Source of the DNA: Terrimonas rubra
GTDB taxonomy: Bacteria > Bacteroidota > Bacteroidia > Chitinophagales > Chitinophagaceae
Length of the DNA stretch: 64,000 bases
Direction: 5' to 3'
NCBI RefSeq assembly: GCF_042686025.1
Contig: NZ_JBHUOZ010000001.1
Location: 1,426,001-1,490,000 of the forward strand
In this document: positions 34,534 through 44,300 of the stretch, piece after piece
Layout: each line of letters begins with the position of its first letter
Numbering within the stretch: the stretch's first letter is position 1
The notes under the pieces: generated by a model
The model's input: only the letters and a program-made list of their open reading frames with translations
Told to the model about the DNA's origin: nothing
The model's database searches: none
Position numbers and translations under genes: made by a program

Positions 34534-34615
34534 TGTAATACAGGAAAATCAGCCAGCAGGTATCATTGTTTAACAGTGCAATGAGGTAAGGCGTTAATGG
34601 GAGTTTTTCTGTACA

Positions 34616-34652
34616 GGGATCAATTGACGGTACACAGGCAATTGATCCCCTT
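34616..34652. terminator. Terminator between convergent genes
   Basis: GGGATCAATTG (34616-34626) pairs with CAATTGATCCC (34639-34649), followed by CTTT on the plus strand. It sits between the convergent peroxiredoxin and HEAT-repeat genes. Confidence 0.65.
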
Positions 34653-34654
34653 TC

Positions 34655-35173
34655 TTATTTTTTTACTTTCTTCAATGCATCAAGGTATTTTTTCTTTACA
34701 CCATTGTCTGTTTCTTTTTCAGCAAGGGCTTCGATCCCGGGCAATAGTTTTTTATTAAGGTCCGTTTTCAGCTTTAATATTTCTGCCAGCGCATAGGCCG
34801 AAGCCCATCGTACAACGGTACCGGTATTGGCGGCGTTCAGTAAAAGACCGGGGAGGGTTTTATACAGTTGGTCAGGGAAATGTTTTGCAATATTGCCGAT
34901 CACTCTGGCGCTTTCCCATTTTACACGGGGCTCGTCTTCTTTCAGGGCTGTAGTTACAAATGAAAGTACATTTTCATCCGCAATTGTTGGATCCTTTTTA
35001 GTGGCATATTCCAGCGCTTCCATACAGGTGGCTTTGTCAGAAACTTTTTGTTTTTCAGCATATACCAGTAACTCATCTGTGTGTAATTCCTTATTCACCA
35101 GCCAGTCACCAATAGTGGCCACCTTAGCTTTGGCTTTAATGGTCTTATCCCGGAATACCTGTTCTATTGTCAT
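34655..35173 (-). CDS. HEAT-repeat protein
   Basis: 172 residues, all helical, with HEAT-like pairs such as EDEPRVKWESARVIGNIAKHF, NTGTVVRWASAYALAEILKL and DNGVKKKYLDALKKVKK. No signal peptide is present. Such small HEAT-repeat proteins are probable protein-binding scaffolds, and no enzyme motif was seen. Another run of helices precedes them (LLVYAEKQKVSDKATCMEAL). The gene stands alone between a peroxiredoxin and a TPR lipoprotein and shares no obvious operon. Confidence 0.83.
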   Translation of the reverse strand: MTIEQVFRDKTIKAKAKVATIGDWLVNKELHTDELLVYAEKQKVSDKATCMEALEYATKKDPTIADENVLSFVTTALKEDEPRVKWESARVIGNIAKHFPDQLYKTLPGLLLNAANTGTVVRWASAYALAEILKLKTDLNKKLLPGIEALAEKETDNGVKKKYLDALKKVKK

Positions 35174-35417
35174 TTTGATGTGGGCTTGTTACCTGTAAAT
35201 GTAACAGAAAAAGGGTGTAATTTGATAACCGGAACATGGCCGGTAAAGCCTGTCATATATTTTATATAATATTATAAAAATATATGATATTTATAGTGGA
35301 GATAGCCGAACAGCAATAAAATAAGGAGTATAGATACTACCTGGCCGGAATATGGATAAGAGCGTTGGAGGGTAGTAGCATTGAGCGGGAATTAAAATAA
35401 AACCTAAACCTTCCTAT

Positions 35418-37139
35418 ATGCAAAAATTCCTGTTTTACCTGGCCATCCTTGGCTGGGCTACTGCCTGTAACGGGCCTGATAAGCAACAACCTGATCCCAC
35501 TAAGCCTAATGCTGCTGCCATCGGCTGTATGCCTCAAACGACAGATAAAGCCTGGTATTCGGCCGGAACCAAAGCACCGCTGTTAAATGGTCTTGAAGGC
35601 ATTGATTTTAAAATTTCCACCAACAACAAAGAAGTACAGGCTTATTTTAACCAGGGTATCATGTTGTCCTATGGCTTTAATCATGCTGAAGCAGCGCGTT
35701 CATTTTTTGAGGCTACCCGTTTAGATTCCACCTGTGCTATGGCCTACTGGGGCTTTGCTTACGTACTGGGGCCAAACTATAATGCGGGGATGGAAGATGA
35801 TAATTACCAGCGGGCTTACCAGGCGGTTCAAAAGGCCATTGCCTTATCGGGTAATGTTACGGCAAAGGAAAAAGCATTGATCACCGCTTTATCCGTCCGC
35901 TATGTGGCAGAGCCGCCGGCCAGCCGGGCTCATCTTGATATAGCTTATTCCAGGGCCATGCAAAAAGTGTATGAAACCTATCCCGGTGACCCGGATATCA
36001 GCACTCTTTATGCCGAATCGTTAATGAATATGCATCCCTGGGACCTGTATGATAAAAAAACAAAAGCACCTAAGCCCTGGACACCGGAGATCGTGGGTGT
36101 GCTGGAAAAACTAATAAAACAATATCCCCGGCACCCGGGTGCTCCGCATTTTTATATTCATGCAGTAGAAGCATCTGATAAACCCGAAAGAGGATTAGCG
36201 GCCGCTGAACTGCTGATGACCCTGGTGCCGGGTTCCGGTCACCTCTTGCACATGCCTTCGCATATTTATATCTGGACAGGCGATTATCACCTGGGTTCAT
36301 TGTCCAATATAGCAGCTATAAAAGCGGATAGTACCTATATCACTGCCTGTCATGCGCAGGGAGCCTACCCGCTGGCTTACTATCCGCATAACTATCATTA
36401 CCTGGCAGCAACGGCAACCTTTGAAGGAAATTCAAAACTGGCCTGGAGGGCAGCAAAAGAAGTACAGGAAAAAACAGCAAAAGATATAATGATACAGCCT
36501 GGCTGGGGAACCTTACAGCACTATTACTCCATACCTTACTTTGTGGGAGTCAAGTTCGGGTTATGGGACAGTATACTTGCAGTACAAAACCTGCCCGCTG
36601 ATTTAATTTATCCCCGTGCTATACTGCATTATGCGAGGGGCATGGCTTTTATGGGAAAGAAAGATATAACGAAAGCGGAAGGTGAACTTACCCGTTTGAA
36701 AGAGCTGGCAAAGGATACAGCATTAAAGACAATCACCATCTGGAATATTAATAACATGTCGGATATAGTACAGATAGCGGTGCATGTGCTGGCAGCAGAA
36801 ATTTACCGTGAAAAGAAAGATCACACGCAAGCCATTGATGAATACAATAAAGCCATTGCCATTGAAGATAACCTGAACTATAATGAACCACCCGACTGGT
36901 TTTTTTCGGTGCGGCACCACCTGGGAGCGGCCTTGTTACAGGCCGGAAGATATGGCGAAGCCGAGAAAGTATATGAACAGGACCTGTATACCTGGAAGGA
37001 AAATGGCTGGGCGCTTTCAGGTTTATACGAAGCGTTGGAAAAACAGGGAAAGGCGACAGCCGCCCAGGTAAAAAGCCGTTTTGATAAGGCCTGGCGTTAC
37101 GCAGATATTAAGCTGCCTTTACCCGGCAGCGGGGGATAG
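35418..37139 (+). CDS. TPR-repeat lipoprotein
   Basis: 573 residues with a lipoprotein signal (FLFYLAILGWATACNGPD, lipobox ATAC, Cys about 17). An N-terminal motif of this family follows: VQAYFNQGIMLSYGFNHAEA, then AYWGFAYVLGPNYNAG. TPR helices continue to the C-terminus (for example VLAAEIYREKKDHTQAIDEY and LGAALLQAGRYGEAEKVYEQ). Homologous TPR proteins of this layout are widespread, but their function is not established. It is likely anchored in the periplasm. A strong terminator follows and the next gene, a GMC oxidoreductase, is separate. Confidence 0.8.
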   Translation: MQKFLFYLAILGWATACNGPDKQQPDPTKPNAAAIGCMPQTTDKAWYSAGTKAPLLNGLEGIDFKISTNNKEVQAYFNQGIMLSYGFNHAEAARSFFEATRLDSTCAMAYWGFAYVLGPNYNAGMEDDNYQRAYQAVQKAIALSGNVTAKEKALITALSVRYVAEPPASRAHLDIAYSRAMQKVYETYPGDPDISTLYAESLMNMHPWDLYDKKTKAPKPWTPEIVGVLEKLIKQYPRHPGAPHFYIHAVEASDKPERGLAAAELLMTLVPGSGHLLHMPSHIYIWTGDYHLGSLSNIAAIKADSTYITACHAQGAYPLAYYPHNYHYLAATATFEGNSKLAWRAAKEVQEKTAKDIMIQPGWGTLQHYYSIPYFVGVKFGLWDSILAVQNLPADLIYPRAILHYARGMAFMGKKDITKAEGELTRLKELAKDTALKTITIWNINNMSDIVQIAVHVLAAEIYREKKDHTQAIDEYNKAIAIEDNLNYNEPPDWFFSVRHHLGAALLQAGRYGEAEKVYEQDLYTWKENGWALSGLYEALEKQGKATAAQVKSRFDKAWRYADIKLPLPGSGG

Positions 37140-37165
37140 TTCTCATAAAAATATTTAATAATGAT

Positions 37166-37200
37166 CAAGAGGTTTACCGTTTTGCTGTAAACCTCTTGTT
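37166..37200 (+). terminator. Rho-independent terminator
   Basis: CAAGAGGTTTAC (37166-37177) pairs with GTAAACCTCTTG (37187-37198) around a 9-nt loop. Confidence 0.8.
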
Positions 37201-37326
37201 GTAAAGTATGCTCATTACCCTGGTGCTTTCTGCCTGAAAAAGTATTTGAATAGTGTAAAACAGTTATCTTAAGGGCTCTTTTTACAGCACTCCCTAAAAA
37301 AGCGGGAGATGTTTAAAACGATCCAC

Positions 37327-39003
37327 ATGGCAGATAATCAGTATGATGCAATTGTAATTGGTTCAGGTATCAGTGGTGGCTGGGCCGCCAAGGAGCTTTG
37401 TGAAAAAGGCCTGAAGGTAATTATGCTTGAACGGGGCAGGAATATAGAACACAAAAAGGACTATGTAAATGCCAACAAGGAGAACTGGGAATTTGAACAC
37501 CGTAATAACCGTACCCAGCAGATGATCAAAGATCATCCCGTCGTAAAACGTAAATACACATTAAGCGAGGAAGTGGATGGTATGTGGGCCAATGAAAAGG
37601 ACTGTCCTTATATAGAAACCCAACCTTTTTCCTGGACCCGTGGTTACCATGTCGGTGGCCGCTCTTTATTATGGGGTCGCCAGACTTATCGTTTTAATAA
37701 ATGGGATTTTGAAGCCAATGCCAGGGAAGGTATTGCGATCGACTGGCCCATCCGTTATGATGATATAGCTCCCTGGTATAGTTATGTTGAAAGATTTGCG
37801 GGCATACAGGGTAGTAAGGAAGGCCTGGAAGTATTGCCTGATGGTGATTTTATGCCGGCGATGGAAATGAATATTGTAGAGAAAGATCTGGCTGCAAGAA
37901 TAAAAAAACATTACAACAATACCCGTCACATGTTTATTGGCCGCAGTGCCAATCTTACGCAGCCACATCATGACCGGGTGAATTGCCAGTACCGTGATCG
38001 TTGCTGGCGGGGTTGTCCGTTCGGTGCTTATTTCAGCACCCAATCGGCTACTTTACCGGCGGCTATGGCGACGGGTAATTTAACCCTGCGTCCTTTTTCT
38101 ATTGTCACTAAAATTTTATACGATAAGGATACCAGGAAGGCAACCGGTGTGGAGATACTGGATGCGGAGACCAACCAGACTTACGAATACAAATCGAAAA
38201 TTGTATTTGTCTGCGCTTCTACTTTTAACTCTACCTGGGTATTAATGAACTCTGCCACAGATATCTGGCCTGAGGGCTTAGGCAGCAGCAGTGGTGAGTT
38301 AGGGCATAATGTATTGGATCACCAGTCCCGTTGCGGTGCCAGCGGCCAGGTGGAAGGCTATGAGGATTACCGTACCTATGGCCGTCGTCCAACGGGTATT
38401 TATATCCCAAAATTCCGGAATATTTACAATGATAAACGGGATTACCTGCGTGGTTTTGGTTACCAGGGAGGTGCGGGGCGTGGCCGTGGAGCCGAAGTGG
38501 CGGAGATGACCATTGGAGTGGCGTTAAAGGAATCATTGACCGAAATGGGAGCATGGACAATGGGGTTAACAGCCTTTGGTGAAATATTGCCTTATCATGA
38601 TAACACGATCAAACTTAGCAGTAATGTAAAAGATAAATGGGGCTTGCCGGTACTGGAGATGGATGTAGCCGTTAGGGAGAATGAAAAGAAAATGCGTATC
38701 GATATGGTGAATGATGCCAAAGAGATATTGGAAGCAGCGGGAGTGAAAAATGTAAAGACCTCAGATGAGGGTTACGAATTTGGTATGGCGATACATGAAA
38801 TGGGCACGGCACGTATGGGCCGCGATCCTAAAACTTCGGTGTTGAATGGTAATAACCAGGTTTGGGATGCCAGGAATGTATTTGTAACCGACGGGGCCTG
38901 TATGACTTCGGCTTCCTGTGTTAATCCCTCTTTAACCTATATGGCATTAACGGCACGTGCAGTTGATTTTGCCGTAAGCGAGTTGAAAAAAGGTAATTTA
39001 TAA
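37327..39003 (+). CDS. GMC family FAD-dependent oxidoreductase
   Basis: 558 residues from ATG 37327 (MADNQYDAIVIG); ATG 37309 would add six residues. The Rossmann FAD site is YDAIVIGSGISGGWAAKEL with E at the ribose position (VIMLERG). The C-terminal GMC domain has AIHEMGTARMGRDPKTSVLN and ASCVNPSLTYMALTARAVDF, providing the expected His and Asn active-site pair. These enzymes oxidise alcohol groups of sugars or sterols. In Bacteroidota they often pair with a gluconate 2-dehydrogenase subunit 3-like protein, which is not adjacent here. No export signal is visible, and the substrate is not known. Confidence 0.9.
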   Translation: MADNQYDAIVIGSGISGGWAAKELCEKGLKVIMLERGRNIEHKKDYVNANKENWEFEHRNNRTQQMIKDHPVVKRKYTLSEEVDGMWANEKDCPYIETQPFSWTRGYHVGGRSLLWGRQTYRFNKWDFEANAREGIAIDWPIRYDDIAPWYSYVERFAGIQGSKEGLEVLPDGDFMPAMEMNIVEKDLAARIKKHYNNTRHMFIGRSANLTQPHHDRVNCQYRDRCWRGCPFGAYFSTQSATLPAAMATGNLTLRPFSIVTKILYDKDTRKATGVEILDAETNQTYEYKSKIVFVCASTFNSTWVLMNSATDIWPEGLGSSSGELGHNVLDHQSRCGASGQVEGYEDYRTYGRRPTGIYIPKFRNIYNDKRDYLRGFGYQGGAGRGRGAEVAEMTIGVALKESLTEMGAWTMGLTAFGEILPYHDNTIKLSSNVKDKWGLPVLEMDVAVRENEKKMRIDMVNDAKEILEAAGVKNVKTSDEGYEFGMAIHEMGTARMGRDPKTSVLNGNNQVWDARNVFVTDGACMTSASCVNPSLTYMALTARAVDFAVSELKKGNL

Positions 39004-39025
39004 AAGCATAAAAGACCCGTTACAA

Positions 39026-39060
39026 AAAAAGGTTTTCATTTTTTATGAAAACCTTTTTGC
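39026..39060 (+). terminator. Rho-independent terminator
   Basis: AAAAAGGTTTTCAT (39026-39039) pairs with ATGAAAACCTTTTT (39045-39058) around a 5-nt loop. Confidence 0.85.
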
Positions 39061-39296
39061 TTTTATGTAACAGGCAACTGGTTTAAAAAAACAATGGCTG
39101 AGGAATTAATATACCCCGGTCGTTATTTTAATTCATAAAAGCCGGTGTTATGAAACAAAAACAATCACGGAACTGTTCAGGGTGGTGTGCCTGTCAATAT
39201 CATACGATTATTAGCTAATATATACTTATCAAAACACAAGAATTTTTCCTTTTTTTATAAGTTGTTAAACGGCACAAAAGAATAAAAAGAAATCTG

Positions 39297-39327
39297 TTGA
39301 TTCGCAGTGATTTATTCCTTTTGTTTG
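39297..39327 (+). promoter_or_regulatory. Candidate promoter of the GH127 gene
   Basis: TTG (39297-39299), a 20-bp spacer and TTTGTTTG (39320-39327) fit the TAnnTTTG pattern with one mismatch. The ATG lies about 24 nt after the expected start. Confidence 0.4.
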
Positions 39328-39357
39328 CACAAGGCTATTGCTGAAAAAGATTAAAAT

Positions 39358-42300
39358 ATGAAAATGTACAAAGTATGCCTGCGGCTCTTCCTGTTGATAA
39401 CTGTTTTCACCTCGGGTGTAACCATAACCCGGGCGCAAAGCGGTGACCAGATCCTGGATGGGATAGGTGAAACCGGACTGATCGCACGTTACCTGTTTAA
39501 CGGGGATGTGAAAGACTGGTCAAGGAATAACCTGCATGGAAAGATACAGGGCAATGAAGTAAAGTTTATCAACGATAACCGTTTTGGAAAAGTATTATCA
39601 CTTTCCGGTGAAAGCAATGCTTTTGTTACACTTCCGGGCGAAACTTTAACGGATATGGAATCGCTGAGCATATCGGGATGGATATACTTACGATCCAAAC
39701 AGGCAGGACAACGTTTCTTTGATTTTGGAAAGGATGCCGCTCAACATTTTGCTGTAGCGCCTGCAGGCATTCAGGGTAAAGAAGGATACCAGGCCCTGAT
39801 CACTTCAGACAAAGGAAGCAGGAATGAAGCGGTAGCTCCGGCTATTGAATTAAACAAATGGGTACACCTGGTGGTGGTGGTGGATGTGCCTTCCAAAACA
39901 ATGACCACTTATGTGGATGGTAAACCTGCCGGTGAATTGAAAGATACACCCCTGGACCTGGCGGCCTTATTTGGCCAGGCGGGAGAAAGTAAACAACTCT
40001 ATATCGGTAAATCTTTATCAGCCGGTGAACCCAATCTGAATGCATTGCTGCATGATTTCCGTATTTACCGGGTTGCATTGAGCAGGAGGCAGATCGGGGG
40101 TATTTATTTTAATGCCCAGCGTGGCGTAAATGATGGGGCGGTTAATACAACAGGAAAGAAAGAAGACGAGTTACCTCATTTCTCGCCTACTGAAGCACAA
40201 TTGTATAATGTGTATTTAACGGCTGTAGCGGATGTGAAGGTTGAAACCACAACCGGAAACCTGCCAAGGCTGCCCAGTTATGTACAGGGTACTTATAAGA
40301 ATAAAGTAAAAGGACCTAAAGTACGGGTACTATGGCCTGCAGCGGTTGATAACAATGCGGTATTAAAACCAGGCACCTATACTATTACCGGTCGTGTTGC
40401 CGGTACCAGCTTTCAGCCAAAGGCAATTGTTACAGTAAAAAATGCGGTTAAATCAGCTACTCCTGTTGCAAAACTGCAAGCCTTTGACCTGAAACAGGTT
40501 TCATTAAAGACAGATGCACATGGTCACGAAACCAAATTCACAGAGAACCGTGATAAGTTTATTACTACACTGGCCAAAACCGATCCCAATTCTTTCCTGT
40601 ATATGTTTCGCCATGCATTTGGACAGCAGCAACCGGAAGGAGCAAAGCCACTGGGCGTATGGGACAGCCAGGATACGAAATTAAGGGGCCATGCTACAGG
40701 GCATTACCTCACGGCCATTGCACAGGCTTATGCCGGCACCGGTTACGATAAAACATTACAGGCCAATTTTGCAGCCAAAATGGACCAGATGGTGAATACA
40801 CTGTATGAGTTATCACAACTATCCGGCAAGCCAAAAGAAACAGGTACGCCGCATGTGGCTGATCCGGCAGTAGTACCGCCCGGCCCCGGTAAAGCAGGTT
40901 ATGATTCTGATCTGAGTGATGCCGGCATCCGTACCGATTACTGGAACTGGGGAACCGGTTTTATCAGCGCTTATCCGCCTGACCAGTTTATTATGCTGGA
41001 AAAAGGGGCCAAGTACGGCGGACAGAAAACCCAGGTGTGGGCGCCTTATTATACTTTGCATAAGATACTTGCCGGTTTAATAGATGTGTATGAAGTAAGC
41101 GGCAACAAAAAGGCGCTTGATGTGGCAGCCGGTATGGGCGATTGGGTATATGCCCGTTTAAACCAGTTACCCAAAGATACACTGATCAAAATGTGGAATA
41201 CCTATATCGCCGGCGAGTATGGTGGTATGAATGAATCCATGGCCCGCCTGTATAAAATAACAGGTAAAGCACATTACCTGAAGACAGCACAGTTGTTTGA
41301 TAATATCCGGGTGTTCTTTGGAGATGCCAATCACTCACATGGGCTGGCGAAGAATGTAGATATATTCCGTGGCCTGCATGCCAACCAGCATATACCGCAG
41401 ATAGTAGGAAGTATTGAAATGTATGGTGTATCTAATGATCCTGAATATTATAAAGTGGCGGATAATTTCTGGTACAAGGCTGTGAATGATTATATGTACA
41501 GCATTGGTGGTGTGGCAGGCGCCCGTAACCCGGCCAATGCAGAATGTTTCATCAGCCAGCCCGGAACCCTGTACGAGAATGGTTTTTCGGCAGGCGGACA
41601 AAATGAGACCTGTGCTACGTATAATATGCTGAAGCTTACAGGTAGCCTGTTTTTGTTTGAACAAAAAGCAGAGCTGATGGATTATTATGAACGTGCTTTA
41701 TACAATCATATCCTGGCTTCGGTAGCGGAGAAAAGCCCGGCCAATACCTATCATGTACCACTGCGTCCCGGATCGGTAAAACAATTCGGTAATCCCAATA
41801 TGACAGGCTTTACCTGTTGTAATGGTACTGCCATAGAGAGCAGCACCAAACTGCAAAACTCCATTTATTTTAAAAGCAGGGACAATAAAGCCTTGTATGT
41901 GAACTTGTATGTGCCTTCCACATTAGACTGGACAGAGCGTAATGTAAGGATAGAACAAACCACTGATTTTCCGAAAGAAGATCATACCAGCCTGACCATT
42001 AAAGGGAGCGGCCAGTTTGATATTCATGTGCGTGTACCCGGATGGGCCACTAAAGGCTTTATTGTAACCATCAATGGCAAACAGCAAAACTTAACAGCTA
42101 AACCGGGTAGTTACCTGAAAATAAGCCGTAACTGGAAAGATGGCGATAAGATAACATTGCAAATGCCTTTCCAATTTCACCTGGACCCTGTGATGGACCA
42201 GCAGAATATTGCCAGCCTGTTTTATGGCCCCATATTATTAGCGGCCCAGGAGCCTGAAGCAAGGAAAGAATGGCGTAAAATAACGCTGGATACTAATGAT

Positions 42301-42423
42301 ATCAGCAAGTCAATAAAAGGTGATCCGAAAAAATTAGAATTTACCATTGGTGATGTGGTGTTTAAACCGTTTTACGAAACATACGGCCGTCATTCGGTGT
42401 ATGTGGATGTTGATCTGCAATAG
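39358..42423 (+). CDS. GH127-type beta-L-arabinofuranosidase with LamG and Ig-like domains
   Basis: 1021 residues with a signal peptide (LLITVFTSGVTITRAQS). A LamG domain (about 35-240, ARYLFNGDVKDWSRNNLHGK, MESLSISGWIYL, HDFRIYRVALSRRQI) and an Ig-like Big_4 domain (about 270-360, GNLPRLPSYVQGTYKNKVKG) come first. The (alpha/alpha)6 catalytic domain then has LRGHATGHYLTAIAQAYAG and GGMNESMARLYKITGKAHYL. The Zn-thiolate active site is recognisable: E750-x-C752 (NETCATYNML) and C820-C821 (GFTCCNGTAIESS), matching the Glu/Cys set of HypBA1, whose second-site Cys is the nucleophile. It should cleave arabinofuranose or a related sugar from plant or glycoprotein glycans outside the cell. The exact substrate is open, since GH127-like families also act on other sugars. 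Confidence 0.9.
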   Translation: MKMYKVCLRLFLLITVFTSGVTITRAQSGDQILDGIGETGLIARYLFNGDVKDWSRNNLHGKIQGNEVKFINDNRFGKVLSLSGESNAFVTLPGETLTDMESLSISGWIYLRSKQAGQRFFDFGKDAAQHFAVAPAGIQGKEGYQALITSDKGSRNEAVAPAIELNKWVHLVVVVDVPSKTMTTYVDGKPAGELKDTPLDLAALFGQAGESKQLYIGKSLSAGEPNLNALLHDFRIYRVALSRRQIGGIYFNAQRGVNDGAVNTTGKKEDELPHFSPTEAQLYNVYLTAVADVKVETTTGNLPRLPSYVQGTYKNKVKGPKVRVLWPAAVDNNAVLKPGTYTITGRVAGTSFQPKAIVTVKNAVKSATPVAKLQAFDLKQVSLKTDAHGHETKFTENRDKFITTLAKTDPNSFLYMFRHAFGQQQPEGAKPLGVWDSQDTKLRGHATGHYLTAIAQAYAGTGYDKTLQANFAAKMDQMVNTLYELSQLSGKPKETGTPHVADPAVVPPGPGKAGYDSDLSDAGIRTDYWNWGTGFISAYPPDQFIMLEKGAKYGGQKTQVWAPYYTLHKILAGLIDVYEVSGNKKALDVAAGMGDWVYARLNQLPKDTLIKMWNTYIAGEYGGMNESMARLYKITGKAHYLKTAQLFDNIRVFFGDANHSHGLAKNVDIFRGLHANQHIPQIVGSIEMYGVSNDPEYYKVADNFWYKAVNDYMYSIGGVAGARNPANAECFISQPGTLYENGFSAGGQNETCATYNMLKLTGSLFLFEQKAELMDYYERALYNHILASVAEKSPANTYHVPLRPGSVKQFGNPNMTGFTCCNGTAIESSTKLQNSIYFKSRDNKALYVNLYVPSTLDWTERNVRIEQTTDFPKEDHTSLTIKGSGQFDIHVRVPGWATKGFIVTINGKQQNLTAKPGSYLKISRNWKDGDKITLQMPFQFHLDPVMDQQNIASLFYGPILLAAQEPEARKEWRKITLDTNDISKSIKGDPKKLEFTIGDVVFKPFYETYGRHSVYVDVDLQ

Positions 42424-42448
42424 TTCTACTTAACAATCATGATAACAG

Positions 42449-42482
42449 AAAGGGTTATAGCCGTAAGGCTGTAACCCTTTTT
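42449..42482 (+). terminator. Rho-independent terminator
   Basis: AAAGGGTTATAGCC (42449-42462) pairs with GGCTGTAACCCTTT (42467-42480), with one T-G wobble, then Ts. Confidence 0.8.
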
Positions 42483-42566
42483 AATTGATTGATGCCGGAT
42501 ACTCAGGCAGGTTCGTCATTTACTCATTTTGCTATGGCCGCAATGATTTTCGGTATAATTTGCAGC

Positions 42567-44300
42567 ATGATATACCGCAAACATCTTTTTTATAGTGCTA
42601 TAAGTATGATGTTCCTGTTGAAGGTATCCTTAGGCATTGCACAGGATAAGAGGAACAATACATTTGGCAATGTTTTCCTTTTCAATACAAATGCTACCGA
42701 AAAGGCCAATAGGGTAAGGCAGCCGGTTTACTTCCCGGTAAGTGACACGGCTATTTATACTATTTTCGATCAGCTGAACAATACCAGTGGCAATTTTATT
42801 GCTACAGAACCGGCCAGTCCTGTTATGCTGGGGGTAAAACTAAATCCGGCATTGATGTATTTTTATTCCGCGGTCGTAGGCTCTATTACACAACAGTATT
42901 ATTCTTTTTTAATACGCGACAGCTCTGATGTGGTACTGGTGGCGATGGGCATTAATGCATCCAACTATAAAGACTTTCGCTACCGGGTGGTGGAGAATGA
43001 TAGTGTTGAATTAATTCCCTGGTCGCCGGTAACTGACTTACGTATGGATTATGGTGCAAAACAGCCTTTTGCTTTTATTGGTACATTTAACCGGCCGGGT
43101 AAGTGGATAGTAGTGGAAGTGTGCAACAGTAAAAATTATGCGGTAAGGGAAGGAGTGGTATTTGACTGGCGAACGGACATACAACCCCGCCTGGAGCAGG
43201 TGATTGTAGAAGTACCCGGTAATTATTTCAACCTGGCTTTTACCGGAGCAAATAAAGGCTATGCCACAACATTTGATAGTATAACCCATGCGCCGAAGGA
43301 CCTGCGCTTCCCGGCTGACAGTATCCGTTCCCTCACCTTTCAACTGAAGAAGGAAGAAACCCGTGTTTATGGTGTGCACCTTATTCGTATGGCCGGAGAA
43401 AAAAGAGATACATTATACCTGGGAATGGCAGACCGGCATGGATACTTTTTTGCAGACCCGCTCTATTTCAATACGCCGGGTAAATATCAACTTATTTTTC
43501 AACGGCAATCCAGGTACCCTGAATGGAATGAATCCTTATTGCTGCGCATTCCATTTGAAGTAACCGGTGCTTCGCCCGGTAATACACTGGCCAGGGGATT
43601 ATTACTGGCATTAGGTTTAACTGTTATTGTTTTCTTTTTAGGGTTTTGGTTGTACCGCAACAAAGCAAAAAAGAAAATGCAACAGTTATCACAACAGAAA
43701 GAAGCGGTACAATTGCAGCTGAGAACGGTGCGTTCACAACTAAACCCTCATTTTATTTTCAATGCCCTTGCTTCTATCCAGAACCTGGTGAACAAACAGG
43801 CGATTACTGAGGCCAATCATTACCTGTCCAGGTTTGCCAGCCTTACCCGTGCCACCCTGAACAGCAGTGAACAGGATATGATCAGCCTGGAGCAGGAATG
43901 GAAACTGGCTGACGATTACCTTGCAATGGAGCAACTGCGTTTTGGATTTACGTATACACTGGTGATGGATGAAAAGCTGAATCCGGGTATTATTGATATA
44001 CCGCCCCTGTTATTACAACCATTGATCGAAAACGCAGCGAAACATGGGGTAGCAGGCAAGCCGGGTGGCCATATCACCGTAACAGCAGCACCGGCCGGCA
44101 AAACATTACAGTTAACAGTAACGGATAATGGGCCCGGCTTTCAGCCGGATAATATAAACGGAGGGTTTGGCCTGAAATTAAGCCGGGAAAGGATCTACCT
44201 CTTGAATAACCTTTATCCCGGCGAGCCGTTTGTGATGCATATCCAGTCCGCTGCAACAGGTACAACTATTACGATCACTTTAAATAACTGGCTGCCATGA
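42567..44300 (+). CDS. LytS-family sensor histidine kinase with periplasmic sensor domain
   Basis: About 577 residues from ATG 42567 (MIYRKHLFYSAI), which gives a good signal peptide ending SLGIAQ. Upstream in-frame starts at 42489 or 42492 would bury it. A ~290-residue beta-rich periplasmic region is followed by one transmembrane helix (about 340-360, LLLALGLTVIVFFLGFWL). The His_kinase box (PF06580) is QLNPHFIFNALASIQNL with phospho-acceptor H395. The ATP-binding part has LLLQPLIENAAKHGV and DNGPGF. It should phosphorylate the LytTR regulator encoded next, overlapping by 4 bp (ATGA). A large single-TM sensor differs from multi-TM LytS proteins. Confidence 0.9.
   Translation: MIYRKHLFYSAISMMFLLKVSLGIAQDKRNNTFGNVFLFNTNATEKANRVRQPVYFPVSDTAIYTIFDQLNNTSGNFIATEPASPVMLGVKLNPALMYFYSAVVGSITQQYYSFLIRDSSDVVLVAMGINASNYKDFRYRVVENDSVELIPWSPVTDLRMDYGAKQPFAFIGTFNRPGKWIVVEVCNSKNYAVREGVVFDWRTDIQPRLEQVIVEVPGNYFNLAFTGANKGYATTFDSITHAPKDLRFPADSIRSLTFQLKKEETRVYGVHLIRMAGEKRDTLYLGMADRHGYFFADPLYFNTPGKYQLIFQRQSRYPEWNESLLLRIPFEVTGASPGNTLARGLLLALGLTVIVFFLGFWLYRNKAKKKMQQLSQQKEAVQLQLRTVRSQLNPHFIFNALASIQNLVNKQAITEANHYLSRFASLTRATLNSSEQDMISLEQEWKLADDYLAMEQLRFGFTYTLVMDEKLNPGIIDIPPLLLQPLIENAAKHGVAGKPGGHITVTAAPAGKTLQLTVTDNGPGFQPDNINGGFGLKLSRERIYLLNNLYPGEPFVMHIQSAATGTTITITLNNWLP

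Larger units (their letters stand above)
39004..39357. other. Intergenic region before the GH127 gene
   Basis: This 354-bp gap contains the GMC terminator at its left end and a possible promoter at its right end. The AT-rich DNA between them shows no coding frame or notable repeat. Confidence 0.5.
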